From NCBI GenBank assembly GCA_013816615.1, contig JACDED010000034.1, forward strand, positions 1-34,340: DNA of 34,340 nucleotides, in the 5' to 3' direction. The translations under genes were made by a program, and so were the position numbers. This document shows, one piece after another, positions 24,474-32,131 of this stretch. This DNA comes from Bacteroidota bacterium (GTDB lineage Bacteria > Bacteroidota > Bacteroidia > B-17B0 > Aurantibacillaceae). Positions within the stretch are counted from its first letter, which is position 1; each line of letters opens with the position of its first letter. Below the pieces are notes generated by a model that had not been told where the DNA came from, made no database searches, and worked only from the letters and a program-made list of their open reading frames with translations.

Positions 24474-25190
24474 CTATTCGAAATATAGTGTATTAATTGG
24501 ATTTTTAGCAATAAAATTTTTTGTAATTTGGTCCGGATATATTCTATCATTTCCTAATTCTATTCCATTACAAATTTCTATTACAATATCAGAAGGTTCA
24601 GATTTAATTGTCTTTGTTTGTTCAGGAACCATTGGAGTATTTACATAACCCATATAAACAGCCATAACTTTAATGCCTTTTTCTGAAAGTTCTTCTCTAA
24701 TTGCTTCCGTCAAAATATGTGTTGCTGTTTTTGAAGCACAATAACTTCCAAGCCTTTTTACTATAACTAAACTTCCTATCGACAGTACATTTACAATAAT
24801 AGAATTTTTATTCTTTTCAAGATGCTGTACAAAATTGTTTATCATTTCTATTACACCAATATAATTGACCTTCATCTCAAAAGATGCGGCTTTACTGGCT
24901 TTTTCCGAAATAAATGGCGCTTTAAATTCTACACCAGCATTATTAATCAATATAGTTGTATCAGAACATATTAATACACATTTTTGAATACTTTCTGTAT
25001 TTGTTACATCTAATTCGACTGAAACTACCAGCTCACCGTATTTTTCAAACACGCTCTTCAAATTGTCTATTTTAAGACCGGTCGCATATATTTTCTTAAC
25101 TTTTCTGTTTATTAGTTCTGTAACTAATGCAGTTCCAAGTCCACCATCAGCCCCTGTTATTAATACAATTTGATTTTTAAATTCCGTCAT
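24474..25190 (-). CDS. Short-chain dehydrogenase/reductase (SDR)
   Basis: A 238-residue classical SDR: cofactor motif TGADGGLG (13-20), an LDVT acidic residue, NNAG (about 83-86), catalytic Ser in the SIGS stretch and YCASK with catalytic Tyr and Lys. It would reduce or oxidise a small alcohol/ketone with NAD(P)H; the substrate is unknown. Its TAG stop is directly followed, in the same frame, by the truncated recombinase, so the junction between them is a rearrangement point. A good promoter lies at 25258-25287. No partner gene is adjacent. Confidence 0.88.
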   Translation of the reverse strand: MTEFKNQIVLITGADGGLGTALVTELINRKVKKIYATGLKIDNLKSVFEKYGELVVSVELDVTNTESIQKCVLICSDTTILINNAGVEFKAPFISEKASKAASFEMKVNYIGVIEMINNFVQHLEKNKNSIIVNVLSIGSLVIVKRLGSYCASKTATHILTEAIREELSEKGIKVMAVYMGYVNTPMVPEQTKTIKSEPSDIVIEICNGIELGNDRIYPDQITKNFIAKNPINTLYFE

Positions 25191-25257
25191 AAAGTTATTG
25201 TTTGTGAATATTACGGTATACGCCGAAACGTTTATAAATGTAATGTTAATTAGTAAA

Positions 25258-25287
25258 CAAAAATAAGTTTGAATTTTGATGGAGCAA
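25258..25287 (-). promoter_or_regulatory. Promoter of the SDR gene
   Basis: On the minus strand, TTG (plus 25285-25287), a 19-bp spacer and a perfect TATTTTTG (plus 25258-25265). The leader to the ATG at 25190 is about 60 nt. Confidence 0.7.
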
Positions 25288-25535
25288 AAATCGGCTTTAG
25301 TTAATTACAATTAAATTAGTTGATTTAAGAATTACAATACAACTTTGACATTACGTTTGTATTCCAGGCTTTCGTATTTTTTTTTACTGTTTTTGTTAAA
25401 TGTTTATTTGTGTTTTAGCGATGCTTGTTTAAACTCTATGAGGTCATTTATTATAGTCATCGAATACTTGTAAAAAGTAAAATAATTAAAAGAATAATCC
25501 AAGAACCAAATACCATTCTGTTTTAGAAGATGCAT

Positions 25536-25576
25536 GTAGGTAATATTACCTATAGAAGGTAGGTAATATTACCTAC
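25536..25576. promoter_or_regulatory. Pair of perfect palindromes, probable operator
   Basis: TAGGTAATATTACCTA occurs twice (25537-25552 and 25560-25575), each copy a perfect 16-bp palindrome; the second extends to GTAGGTAATATTACCTAC (18 bp). Centres are 23 bp apart, about two helical turns. They sit about 40-75 bp upstream of the -33 TTG of the next gene. This is the form expected for two dimers of a DNA-binding regulator; no matching regulator is identifiable in the window. Confidence 0.8.
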
Positions 25577-25612
25577 TACCGAAATTAAAATAGCCTGCTC
25601 TAAATTAATATC

Positions 25613-25642
25613 TTGCTTAGTTAAATATTAATTATATCTTTA
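25613..25642 (+). promoter_or_regulatory. Candidate promoter of the kinase-stub gene
   Basis: TTG (25613-25615), a 19-bp spacer and TATCTTTA (25635-25642), one mismatch to TAnnTTTG. Expected leader is about 70 nt before the TTG start codon at 25718. Confidence 0.5.
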
Positions 25643-25717
25643 ATTAAACAACACTTACTGAATTAGTATTAAACTTTTCTAATATGGTTAAGAGCCCCTA
25701 TTAAAACTAAAATTATT

Positions 25718-26356
25718 TTGAAAACAGAAGAATTAAATTGCGATGCAAATAATGAAAATAATAATGGTAAATGCGAAGATGAATTACTTGCAGCTCAAAT
25801 TGAAATTGAAAAACGAGATAATGAATTGGAAATTGCCCATGTTGAAATTATCCATCAAGAGGAGGAGATAGAACTGCAGGCGACTGAACTTGTTGCGGCA
25901 TATAAAGAATTAAAGATTCAAAATATTTCCAAAGAAAAACAAGCAGCGGAATTAATCATTGCAAATAAAGAACTTACTTTCCAAAATGATGAAAAGGATG
26001 AACGTGCCAAGGAATTATTTATGGCCAATATAGAGTTAATGTTTCAAAATGATGATAAGGAAAAAAGAACAATAGAGTTAAATACTTCAAATGCCGAACT
26101 CATAAAAATAGATAAGCACTTAAAAGAACATATACGCGGTTTAGAGGAAATAATGTTTATGATTTCGCATAAAGTGAGACAACCGATTGCGAACATTTTA
26201 GGTCTGGCTAATCTTTTTGAATTAGAAAAAGACTCTTCAAAAGAGATAAAAAAACTTGTGATTTATAATAAGGAATCAGCACTTGCGTTGGATCAGTTCA
26301 CTAAAGAACTAACAATACTTATGAGTGATTTAAGAAAAAAGGCAGCAAACAATTAA
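25718..26356 (+). CDS. Coiled-coil protein with histidine-kinase H-box but no ATPase domain
   Basis: A 212-residue soluble protein starting with TTG. Residues 20-140 are a charged coiled coil with a 21-residue period (AAELIIANKELTFQNDEK, AKELFMANIELMFQNDDK, TIELNTSNAEL), a type seen as the signalling helix of Bacteroidota sensor kinases. Residues 142-205 resemble a HisKA dimerisation domain with the phospho-acceptor H151 in ISHKVRQPIANILG. The protein ends there: no N, G1 or G2 ATP-binding boxes follow, and the 194 bp after the stop do not encode them. It may be a phosphotransfer or dominant-negative partner of another kinase, or a 3'-truncated kinase. The first is speculation. Confidence 0.75.
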   Translation: MKTEELNCDANNENNNGKCEDELLAAQIEIEKRDNELEIAHVEIIHQEEEIELQATELVAAYKELKIQNISKEKQAAELIIANKELTFQNDEKDERAKELFMANIELMFQNDDKEKRTIELNTSNAELIKIDKHLKEHIRGLEEIMFMISHKVRQPIANILGLANLFELEKDSSKEIKKLVIYNKESALALDQFTKELTILMSDLRKKAANN

Positions 26357-26550
26357 GTTCGCTTCTTTCGATGAAAATATCTTAGTGGAAAAGAGAAATT
26401 AAAAATGTAAATCAGTATTTAAGGATTACTCCACCATTGGGCTTACTAAAATGTTCGTATAAACGCTATTTGCTTTCGCCCCCAGAAGCGGCAACAATTG
26501 TTAGCTGAAAGAGCAATAAACCTTAATGAGTTATAAATCAAAGCCGTAAA

Positions 26551-27531
26551 TTACCCAACTGTCTCTTTATTGTACTTGCTTCTGTATTCTAAAGGCGATA
26601 CACCCGTGATCTTTCTAAAGACTTCTCTAAAGGCTTTTACGTCCGAATAGCCCACATCAAACATTACTTCGTTAACGGTTTTACGACTACTCTCAAATGC
26701 TTTTTTTGCCGATTCAATTTTTACACGTTGCGAATATTCAAGCGGTGTATTGCCCGTTGCTTTTATAAACCTTCTGTCAAAATTCCTTCTGCTAATAGCA
26801 AAGTCTGAAGACAGATCTTCAACAGATATCTTTTCCTTGAGTTTGGTTTCAATAAATGCTTGCGCTTTTTTTACCATCTCGTCTCCATGTAATTTTTGTC
26901 CTTTAAAGATGGTGAATTCAGATTGACTTTGCCTGTCCATTTCTATCTGAAAAACTTTGGAACAAAAAATAGCTGTTTGCCTGTCGTAATATTTTTCAAT
27001 AATATAAAGCATTAGGTTTAAAAAAGAATAAGCGCCACCATTTGTATAAATACCATTCTCATCAGTAATTAATTTATCGGCCTGTAAATTTACGTTTGGA
27101 AATATATTTCTGAATTCATCTGCTGCAGACCAATGTGTTGAACAGTTTTTTCCATCCAGTAAACCGGTTGAAGCCAGCAAAAATGCACCAGTACAGATGC
27201 TTGCTATTTCTGCTCCTTCTTTATATTGTTTTCCAAGCCAGGAGATCAGTGATCGGTTTTCTTTTACAGCTTTATGATAATTGTGATTTAAAGAAGGAAT
27301 AATAATAAGATCTGTTTTTTTAATTTCCGAAATAGTAGTGTGTGGTTTTACACTAAATAAATCACCATAAAAATCTACTTTTTTTGAAGTGCCTGCCAGC
27401 TGAATTGTAAATAATTCTTTTTTCATATTTTGTTTCCAATACGAGTTGGCTCGTGAAAATAATTTGTAAGCACCTACAATGCTGCTTAAATTATTTTCAC
27501 CGTTAGGTACTATTATTGTGAGATGTTTCAT
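26551..27531 (-). CDS. GlxA-type transcription regulator (DJ-1/PfpI domain plus AraC HTH)
   Basis: A 326-residue protein. Residues ~1-185 form a DJ-1/PfpI-like amidotransferase fold with the nucleophile-elbow sequence ASICTGAFLLASTGLLDG (Cys ~112) and HWSAADEF. Residues ~225-320 form an AraC-family double HTH (EDLSSDFAISRRNFDRRF, TPLEYSQRVKIESAKKAFE, NEVMFDVGYSDVKAFREVFRKITGVSPLEYR). Such regulators sense small molecules and usually act on a divergent neighbour. The SRPBCC gene is divergent here, with a direct repeat in between, so self- and cross-regulation are likely. Confidence 0.92.
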   Translation of the reverse strand: MKHLTIIVPNGENNLSSIVGAYKLFSRANSYWKQNMKKELFTIQLAGTSKKVDFYGDLFSVKPHTTISEIKKTDLIIIPSLNHNYHKAVKENRSLISWLGKQYKEGAEIASICTGAFLLASTGLLDGKNCSTHWSAADEFRNIFPNVNLQADKLITDENGIYTNGGAYSFLNLMLYIIEKYYDRQTAIFCSKVFQIEMDRQSQSEFTIFKGQKLHGDEMVKKAQAFIETKLKEKISVEDLSSDFAISRRNFDRRFIKATGNTPLEYSQRVKIESAKKAFESSRKTVNEVMFDVGYSDVKAFREVFRKITGVSPLEYRSKYNKETVG

Positions 27532-27545
27532 GTAAATTATTTGTA

Positions 27546-27576
27546 CAAAGGTATATATTTAAAATGTCCAAATCAA
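27546..27576 (-). promoter_or_regulatory. Promoter of the GlxA-type regulator
   Basis: On the minus strand, TTG (plus 27574-27576), a 20-bp spacer and a perfect TACCTTTG (plus 27546-27553). One AATGTCCA copy lies inside the spacer, so the regulator could repress itself. Confidence 0.7.
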
Positions 27577-27592
27577 CCCGTTATAATGTCCA
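27563..27592. promoter_or_regulatory. 22-bp-spaced direct repeat, candidate AraC-type operator
   Basis: AATGTCCA at 27563-27570 and again at 27585-27592. The similarity continues beyond the octamer: 15 of 22 positions match. Spacing of two helical turns in direct orientation fits binding by AraC-family regulators. The second copy lies about 36-53 bp upstream of the expected SRPBCC start. Confidence 0.65.
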
Positions 27593-27623
27593 TTTTACAC
27601 CCTTTAAATGGCTGACTAAGGTG

Positions 27624-27631
27624 TAATTTTG
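27624..27631 (+). promoter_or_regulatory. -7 element of the SRPBCC gene
   Basis: A perfect TAATTTTG. No TTG is found 17-23 bp upstream, which suits a promoter that needs an activator bound at the direct repeat. Confidence 0.6.
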
Positions 27632-27661
27632 TAATAATATAAATCACTTAAGATCACGAGC

Positions 27662-28156
27662 ATGGAAAATAAAGATTTTACAACTACTATTTTAGTAGAA
27701 CAAACCCCCGAAAAAGTCTTTGAAGCAATTAATAACGTTCGCGGCTGGTGGTCAGAGCAAATTGCAGGCAACACAAATAAGCTGAATGAGGAATTTAAAT
27801 ACAATTATAAAGACGTTCATATTTCAAAAATGAAAATTGTAGAATTCGTTACCGGCAAAAAAGTTGTATGGCTGGTTTTAGAGAATCATTTTCAGTTTAC
27901 AAAGGATAAAACAGAATGGGTAGGTAACAAGATCATTTATGAAATATCTGAAAAGGATGGTAAAACACAATTGAAGTTTACGCACAAAGGCCTGGTTCCT
28001 GCATACGAATGTTACAAGGTTTGTTTTGATGCATGGACCAGTTATATACATGGAAGCCTGAAAAGTTTAATTACAACAGGCCAAGGAAAGCCCAATCCTG
28101 CCGAAGGTGGGCTTAATGAAGAGTTAATTGAAAAATTTAACCTGCCCAAAAAATAA
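27662..28156 (+). CDS. SRPBCC/AHSA1-like (START-fold) protein
   Basis: A 164-residue soluble protein of the SRPBCC fold: TTTILVEQTPEKVFEAINNV with the family's WW motif (RGWWSEQIAG), VVWLVLENHF, and a C-terminal helix ending LITTGQGKP. Proteins of this type bind hydrophobic ligands or Hsp90-like partners; several are co-located with AraC-type regulators and respond to toxic small molecules. It is divergent from the GlxA-type regulator and is followed by a decayed copy of itself. Confidence 0.85.
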   Translation: MENKDFTTTILVEQTPEKVFEAINNVRGWWSEQIAGNTNKLNEEFKYNYKDVHISKMKIVEFVTGKKVVWLVLENHFQFTKDKTEWVGNKIIYEISEKDGKTQLKFTHKGLVPAYECYKVCFDAWTSYIHGSLKSLITTGQGKPNPAEGGLNEELIEKFNLPKK

Positions 28157-28169
28157 AACGATAAGCAAA

Positions 28170-28589
28170 AAAAATCTTACAATAAATTTTTTGGTAAAAT
28201 CACCCCGAAGAAGTATTTAATGCTATAAATAATATAACAGCTTGTACACGAAAAACCTGTAAGGCAATTCACGAAAAATAAATGATGAATTTCTGTTCAG
28301 TTTTGGGATGGACCTTATTCCAAACAAAAAATAGTAGAAATAATGCCAAATAAAAAAATAGTTTGGTTAGTTACTGATAGCCAATTATCATTCTTAAAGA
28401 TAAAAAAGAGTCAGGTACAAAATAAGTTTTGAGATCTCTAAAAGAGATAATAAAAATCAGTTTACGTTCACTCATATAGGCTTGTTTCCTGAAATTGAAT
28501 GTTACGACGCTTATTCACCTGCTTGTTTAGGCTACAGATTACAAAACCTTATCACACAGGGAAAAGGGAAGGCAGAGAAAAAAGAATAA
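28170..28589 (+). pseudogene. Decayed tandem copy of the SRPBCC gene
   Basis: Reading across frames restores a protein parallel to the gene just upstream: [43 protein letters not shown], then a long clean stretch [35 protein letters not shown] and LITQGKGKAEKKE before TAA at 28587. At least three frameshifts separate these pieces and no start codon is obvious. Divergence from the intact copy is high, so the duplication is old or the copy came from a related gene. Confidence 0.85.
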
Positions 28590-28603
28590 TATTGGTTCAA
28601 TTT

Positions 28604-29164
28604 TTAATTCAACCAAATTCTGCCGAAGGTTTCGTATTTCTGTTTTGAACCCAGCTCTTTTCTTAAAACTGTAATACTATCGCACACAAAACAACCGTTA
28701 AGGTAATAACTCTTGAGATCTTTAATTCTTCTAAAATCTTTATTGGGCACCGAGCGCGCTATTGTAAGATGAGGTTTAAATGGATTTGGCTTAAATAAAA
28801 ATTCATTTAAGATCCTGTTATTGATCTCGCGCAACGGATCGGGGTCTTTAAAATCCAGGGCAATGGATTTTTTCTCACCATGATCAAATACAACCAGGTC
28901 TTTTATCTCCACCATAAAGCTTTTTACGTTTGTTAATGCTTTTTTTATTAAAGGAAGGATCAGGTCCTCCGAATTATAATTTTGAAGCTTGAATAAAGAA
29001 ATGTGTGGCACCGAATAAAGATTTTCTTTATTAAGCCCAATTTCGTTATGCAGTTTTAGTTTTTCGTTTTTTACTTTGGCGCGGATATTAAGGTCCGGCG
29101 ATGCAAGAAAGAAGTATTCATAAACTTTTTTTTCTTCCAGTGCGAATAAATTAAGTTGATCCAT
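28604..29164 (-). CDS. 2H phosphoesterase (2'-5' RNA ligase/LigT-like)
   Basis: A 186-residue protein with both catalytic motifs of the 2H superfamily: H54-I-S in SVPHISLFKL and H132-L-T in KPHLTIARS, about 78 residues apart. Members act on 2',3'-cyclic phosphate or related RNA ends; the substrate here is unknown. No signal peptide. It converges with the SRPBCC pseudogene. Confidence 0.9.
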   Translation of the reverse strand: MDQLNLFALEEKKVYEYFFLASPDLNIRAKVKNEKLKLHNEIGLNKENLYSVPHISLFKLQNYNSEDLILPLIKKALTNVKSFMVEIKDLVVFDHGEKKSIALDFKDPDPLREINNRILNEFLFKPNPFKPHLTIARSVPNKDFRRIKDLKSYYLNGCFVCDSITVLRKELGSKQKYETFGRIWLN

Positions 29165-29217
29165 GATTTCTTGTTTTAAGATTATAGATCAAAATTACTA
29201 CAAATTAAAGTTAAGTG

Positions 29218-29244
29218 TTGCTACGTTTTGTAGTATTATTTTTG
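29218..29244 (+). promoter_or_regulatory. Promoter of the Pro/Thr-rich exported protein gene
   Basis: A perfect TATTTTTG at 29237-29244 with TTG at 29218-29220, spacer 16 bp (slightly short). The transcript would have an ~80-nt leader. An ACTACAAA/TTTTGTAGT inverted repeat overlaps this site. Confidence 0.55.
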
Positions 29245-29333
29245 AGGCATAGAGCTGTGGAATTACTGCCATAAAAGGCCTTTTGAGAGCAGGCATTAAA
29301 TTGGATATACTTAATATAATAAAAACATAGATC

Positions 29334-29825
29334 ATGAAAAAGCTTTTTTTAACACTCAGCATAATTTTTACTTATACATTAAGTAATGCACAAAATCAAA
29401 ATACAAGTCCGTATCCACCACCGGTGGTTACACCGGGTAATCCATTACCAACGCAAAGCGGACCTCCATACGACGCTGCCAGCCCAACAGGTATGCCAAA
29501 TTCAGGTTATACCATAACCACACCGCCAAGCTTTACGGCGACGCCAAATCCTTTTATAAACCCTGAACCAACGTTTACGCCTACAACACCAACTACTAAT
29601 GTAACGCCTAAACAGTTTCATAATCTGTTATACCAGGATCCTGTTAAAACTCCAAAAAATCCAAGGCTTAAAACTGCAGGCAATGTAGATGGCTCGAACG
29701 GAAAATATGTTTCAGATCATAAGCAACCTAAAAGCGATTTTACAAAAAGGAAACATCACATTAAAAAAGCAAAACATTCTACCGAAAAGAAAGGAAATAC
29801 ACCTTCCTACTCATCAACAAAGTAG
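29334..29825 (+). CDS. Exported Pro/Thr-rich low-complexity protein
   Basis: A 163-residue protein: signal peptide (MKKLFLTLSIIFTYTLSNAQ), then ~80 residues rich in Pro, Thr and Ser with repeated TP/PNP patterns (SPYPPPVVTPGNPLPTQ, PTFTPTTPTTNVTPK), then a Lys/His-rich tail (KRKHHIKKAKHSTEKK). Probably disordered and exported; the basic tail could bind anionic polymers. No family recognised. Confidence 0.7.
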   Translation: MKKLFLTLSIIFTYTLSNAQNQNTSPYPPPVVTPGNPLPTQSGPPYDAASPTGMPNSGYTITTPPSFTATPNPFINPEPTFTPTTPTTNVTPKQFHNLLYQDPVKTPKNPRLKTAGNVDGSNGKYVSDHKQPKSDFTKRKHHIKKAKHSTEKKGNTPSYSSTK

Positions 29826-29837
29826 TAAGGTAAAAAG

Positions 29838-30074
29838 TTAAGGCGCGGGAAGTAATTCTTCGCGCCTTACTTCTTTATACAATTTTTTTAAGGCCGCAAC
29901 ATCTTTTAAAGGATACTCAAAACCAAGATTAGAGTAGAACAGAGAGCCATCATCAACTAACACCACTTCAAATTTATCTTTATAAAAAATAGTAAGTCGG
30001 TCTTTACTCTTCTTTTCATTTATCTTAAAACCATATTTTAATAGTACATCACTATTTATTAAAGTATCTTCCAT
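29838..30074 (-). CDS. Small hypothetical protein
   Basis: A 78-residue acidic/basic mixed protein without signal or membrane segment (LLKYGFKINEKKSKDRLTIFYKDKFEVVLVDDGSLFYSN). It is 3 bp downstream of the 131-residue hypothetical gene, so the two form an operon. No family recognised. Confidence 0.65.
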   Translation of the reverse strand: MEDTLINSDVLLKYGFKINEKKSKDRLTIFYKDKFEVVLVDDGSLFYSNLGFEYPLKDVAALKKLYKEVRREELLPAP

Positions 30075-30077
30075 AAT

Positions 30078-30473
30078 TTACATTATACCGGCAAAATATT
30101 CCGGGCCAACCAGTTCTAAATGTGTTATTGTTATAAATTGTTTTTTCTTAAAAGGCTTGCAAACAAATGCCTGGTTATCTTCCATATACACATGTACAAA
30201 ATCGATCGGTTCTTTATCTTTTATATAGGACAATATTTTTTGCAATAATACAGCTTTAAACTCAAGATCCTTATAGTTTATTTTGTACCCGCTTTGTTCT
30301 GATGTGAGCTGTAAATTAATGCGGGTATTTATCATTTCCAGTTTTGCGCTAAATGTATGGTTAGTACATTGATTCATAAACATTTCATAATCTTTTAATG
30401 CCTGGTAGGCATAAGGATATTTTATTCCCATCCGCGCCGGCCTGTCTGCAACTACTTTAAATAAAAGTTCCAT
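30078..30473 (-). CDS. Small hypothetical protein
   Basis: A 131-residue soluble protein (MELLFKVVADRPARMGIKYPYAY ... LVGPEYFAGIM) with alternating beta strands in the C-terminal half. ATG start; paired with the next 78-residue gene. No family recognised and no mobile-element signature around it. Confidence 0.65.
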   Translation of the reverse strand: MELLFKVVADRPARMGIKYPYAYQALKDYEMFMNQCTNHTFSAKLEMINTRINLQLTSEQSGYKINYKDLEFKAVLLQKILSYIKDKEPIDFVHVYMEDNQAFVCKPFKKKQFITITHLELVGPEYFAGIM

Positions 30474-30688
30474 CTCTCTCTACTTTTCTTCGTTCAACAA
30501 AATTATTAAATAATACGCAGTTATATAGCTATGAATTGTAGTATTTTATATGATAAATGAATAATTATTTATAATTTGTGTTTAATTGTAAATAAACCTT
30601 TTTTTAACTTGTTTCTTATTTGCTATACAGTCAGTTAGAAAGGTAATTCATTACATTTATGAAAATTCGAAATAAAAATAATTGATCA

Positions 30689-31045
30689 ATGCCGGAAACC
30701 TTAACAGAAACTAAAACCGAAGTAAAAACGCTTGAGAGTGAAGAGCGTCAAACGATAGTACATTGCAGTATTGGTGATAATGATGATTATGCATACCGTA
30801 TATGGCCAAGCACATTCTTAGTTGAGCACGGTACAGGCAGGCGTGCAAAATTAGTTACAGCTTATAATATTTCTTTTGCACCGCAATGGACCATTAATGA
30901 TGGAAAAGGTTTTACATTGATATTTGAAGGCTTAAGCAAAGGCTGCGCTAAATTCGATCTTAAAGAGATAATACCACAGGATGGTGGTTTCGAGGTGTTG
31001 AACATACCTCGTAATAATATGGATGTGTACCAGGTTAACTTTTGA
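30689..31045 (+). CDS. Conserved hypothetical protein
   Basis: A 118-residue cytoplasmic protein. After a charged ~20-residue start it has the well-patterned block YRIWPSTFLVEHGTGRRAKL, YNISFAPQW, FTLIFEGLSKGCAKFDLKEIIP and IPRNNMDVYQV. I have the impression this pattern recurs in Bacteroidota but know no function. The 215 bp before it contain no clear consensus promoter. Confidence 0.7.
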   Translation: MPETLTETKTEVKTLESEERQTIVHCSIGDNDDYAYRIWPSTFLVEHGTGRRAKLVTAYNISFAPQWTINDGKGFTLIFEGLSKGCAKFDLKEIIPQDGGFEVLNIPRNNMDVYQVNF

Positions 31046-31214
31046 TCTTGTGATAAAACCGTACCATTTTATATTTACTGGGGCGAGTTAATTTTAATGC
31101 TGCAATAAAACTACCACTTAATTCTTCTTCCAACCCACTTGTCAAAAAACAATGTTGTAATGCAACAGCATGCAGGTTTTTATCGTTAAAGAAATTAAAC
31201 TAAAATTAATTTTT

Positions 31215-32108
31215 ATGAAGATGAAATGCCTGTATATGGCTATGGTAATGCTTTTGTTTGCCTGCCAATCAAAAAATGAGAATGAGGAACTTGCAATGGA
31301 ATCTATGATGGATGTTAGTTTACCTGCAGCGTGTATGACACTGGCACCCCCGCCTCCGCTTGTTGAAATGGTGAAATTCACCCCGCCTGTTATTAAAGAC
31401 GATGCCGTAGAGGAAGAAGTAAAAGCTTCAAAAGCAAACGCAACAAAAAAAATAATTAAAGACGGTAATATTTCTATTAAAGTAAAAGCTGTTGAAATTG
31501 CCAAGCAACGTATGGATAGCGTTCTTAAAAAATTTGATGCGTATTACGAACTCGAAAAATTTAGAAATTATGAGAACAGAACTTCATACGATCTTAAAAT
31601 ACGAATACCCAGCAACCAATTTGATAGTTTTTTAAAAGCCACCGAAAAAGGTGAAGGCGAGATAATGAGTAAAGCCATTAATGCAAGAGATGTTACAGAA
31701 GAATATACTGATACTGAAGTAAGGTTAGAAAGCAAAAGGCTTTTTAGAAAACGCTATAACGAATTACTAAACAAGGCCGGAAAAGTAGTTGACATTCTTG
31801 CTATTGAAGAAAATATAAGACTATTGCAGGAAGAAATAGAAAGCGGCGAAGGTCGTTTAAAATTTTTAAACGACCAGGTTGCTTACAGTACATTAGAGGT
31901 AACGTTATTTAAATTAAAAGAAACTGCAATTGTTGAGGTAAAAAAAGAAACATTTGGCCAATTGATGAAAGCCAGCATAGGCAGTGGTTGGAGTTCGGTA
32001 ATTGATTTTTTATTATGGAGTATAAAACAATGGCCATGGGTAGTGGTGATACTTACTTTTATTTTTGTTTTAAAAATATTTTTGAAAAGAAGAAAGAAGG
32101 CGGTTTAA
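31215..32108 (+). CDS. DUF4349 lipoprotein
   Basis: A 297-residue protein starting at ATG 31215, chosen because it places the lipoprotein signal (MKMKCLYMAMVMLLFACQ) at the N-terminus; a longer frame adds 15 residues. The middle carries the DUF4349 pattern (IKDGNISIKVKAVEIAKQR, YDLKIRIPSNQFDSF, DVTEEYTDTEVRLESKR, a coiled-coil EEIESGEGRLKFLNDQVAYST), and a C-terminal transmembrane helix (WPWVVVILTFIFVLKIFL) ends in a basic tail. Function unknown. It starts a plus-strand cluster that runs to 33821. Confidence 0.85.
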   Translation: MKMKCLYMAMVMLLFACQSKNENEELAMESMMDVSLPAACMTLAPPPPLVEMVKFTPPVIKDDAVEEEVKASKANATKKIIKDGNISIKVKAVEIAKQRMDSVLKKFDAYYELEKFRNYENRTSYDLKIRIPSNQFDSFLKATEKGEGEIMSKAINARDVTEEYTDTEVRLESKRLFRKRYNELLNKAGKVVDILAIEENIRLLQEEIESGEGRLKFLNDQVAYSTLEVTLFKLKETAIVEVKKETFGQLMKASIGSGWSSVIDFLLWSIKQWPWVVVILTFIFVLKIFLKRRKKAV

Positions 32109-32131
32109 AAATCCGTATCTTCAATAAAAAA

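Larger units (their letters stand above)
25191..25717. other. 527-bp non-coding, AT-rich regulatory region
   Basis: There is no credible ORF. It holds the SDR promoter (minus, 25258-25287), a pair of perfect palindromes (25536-25576) and a candidate promoter of the kinase stub (25613-25642). The stretch 25290-25530 shows nothing I can name apart from high AT content. Confidence 0.7.

Noticed and set aside
24474-24476. A read-through SDR-recombinase fusion via the TAG stop.
   Set aside because: The shared frame is most likely coincidence; nothing near the TAG suggests recoding, and a functional fusion would lack the recombinase's catalytic domain.
26466-26530. A segment with GGCAACAATTGTTAGCTG flanked by imperfect inverted TATTTGCTTTC / GAAAGAGCAATA arms, resembling an integron attC site.
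   Set aside because: The GTTAGCT end does not fit the GTTRRRY rule and no integron integrase or second site is in the window. The palindrome CAACAATTGTT could be chance in AT-rich DNA.
24480-28600. A second copy of the tRNA-fMet 3' end (attL/attR partner) in the accessory region.
   Set aside because: I looked for CCATCTCCCGCT and its reverse complement by eye and saw none. The other end is either outside the window or deleted.
31170-31214. Longer N-terminus of the DUF4349 lipoprotein.
   Set aside because: It would bury the lipoprotein signal 15 residues inside the protein.
32015-32131. Longer N-terminus of the DUF2007 protein overlapping the DUF4349 gene.
   Set aside because: The overlapping part has no domain pattern; MAEEFVTL at 32132 is the natural family start.
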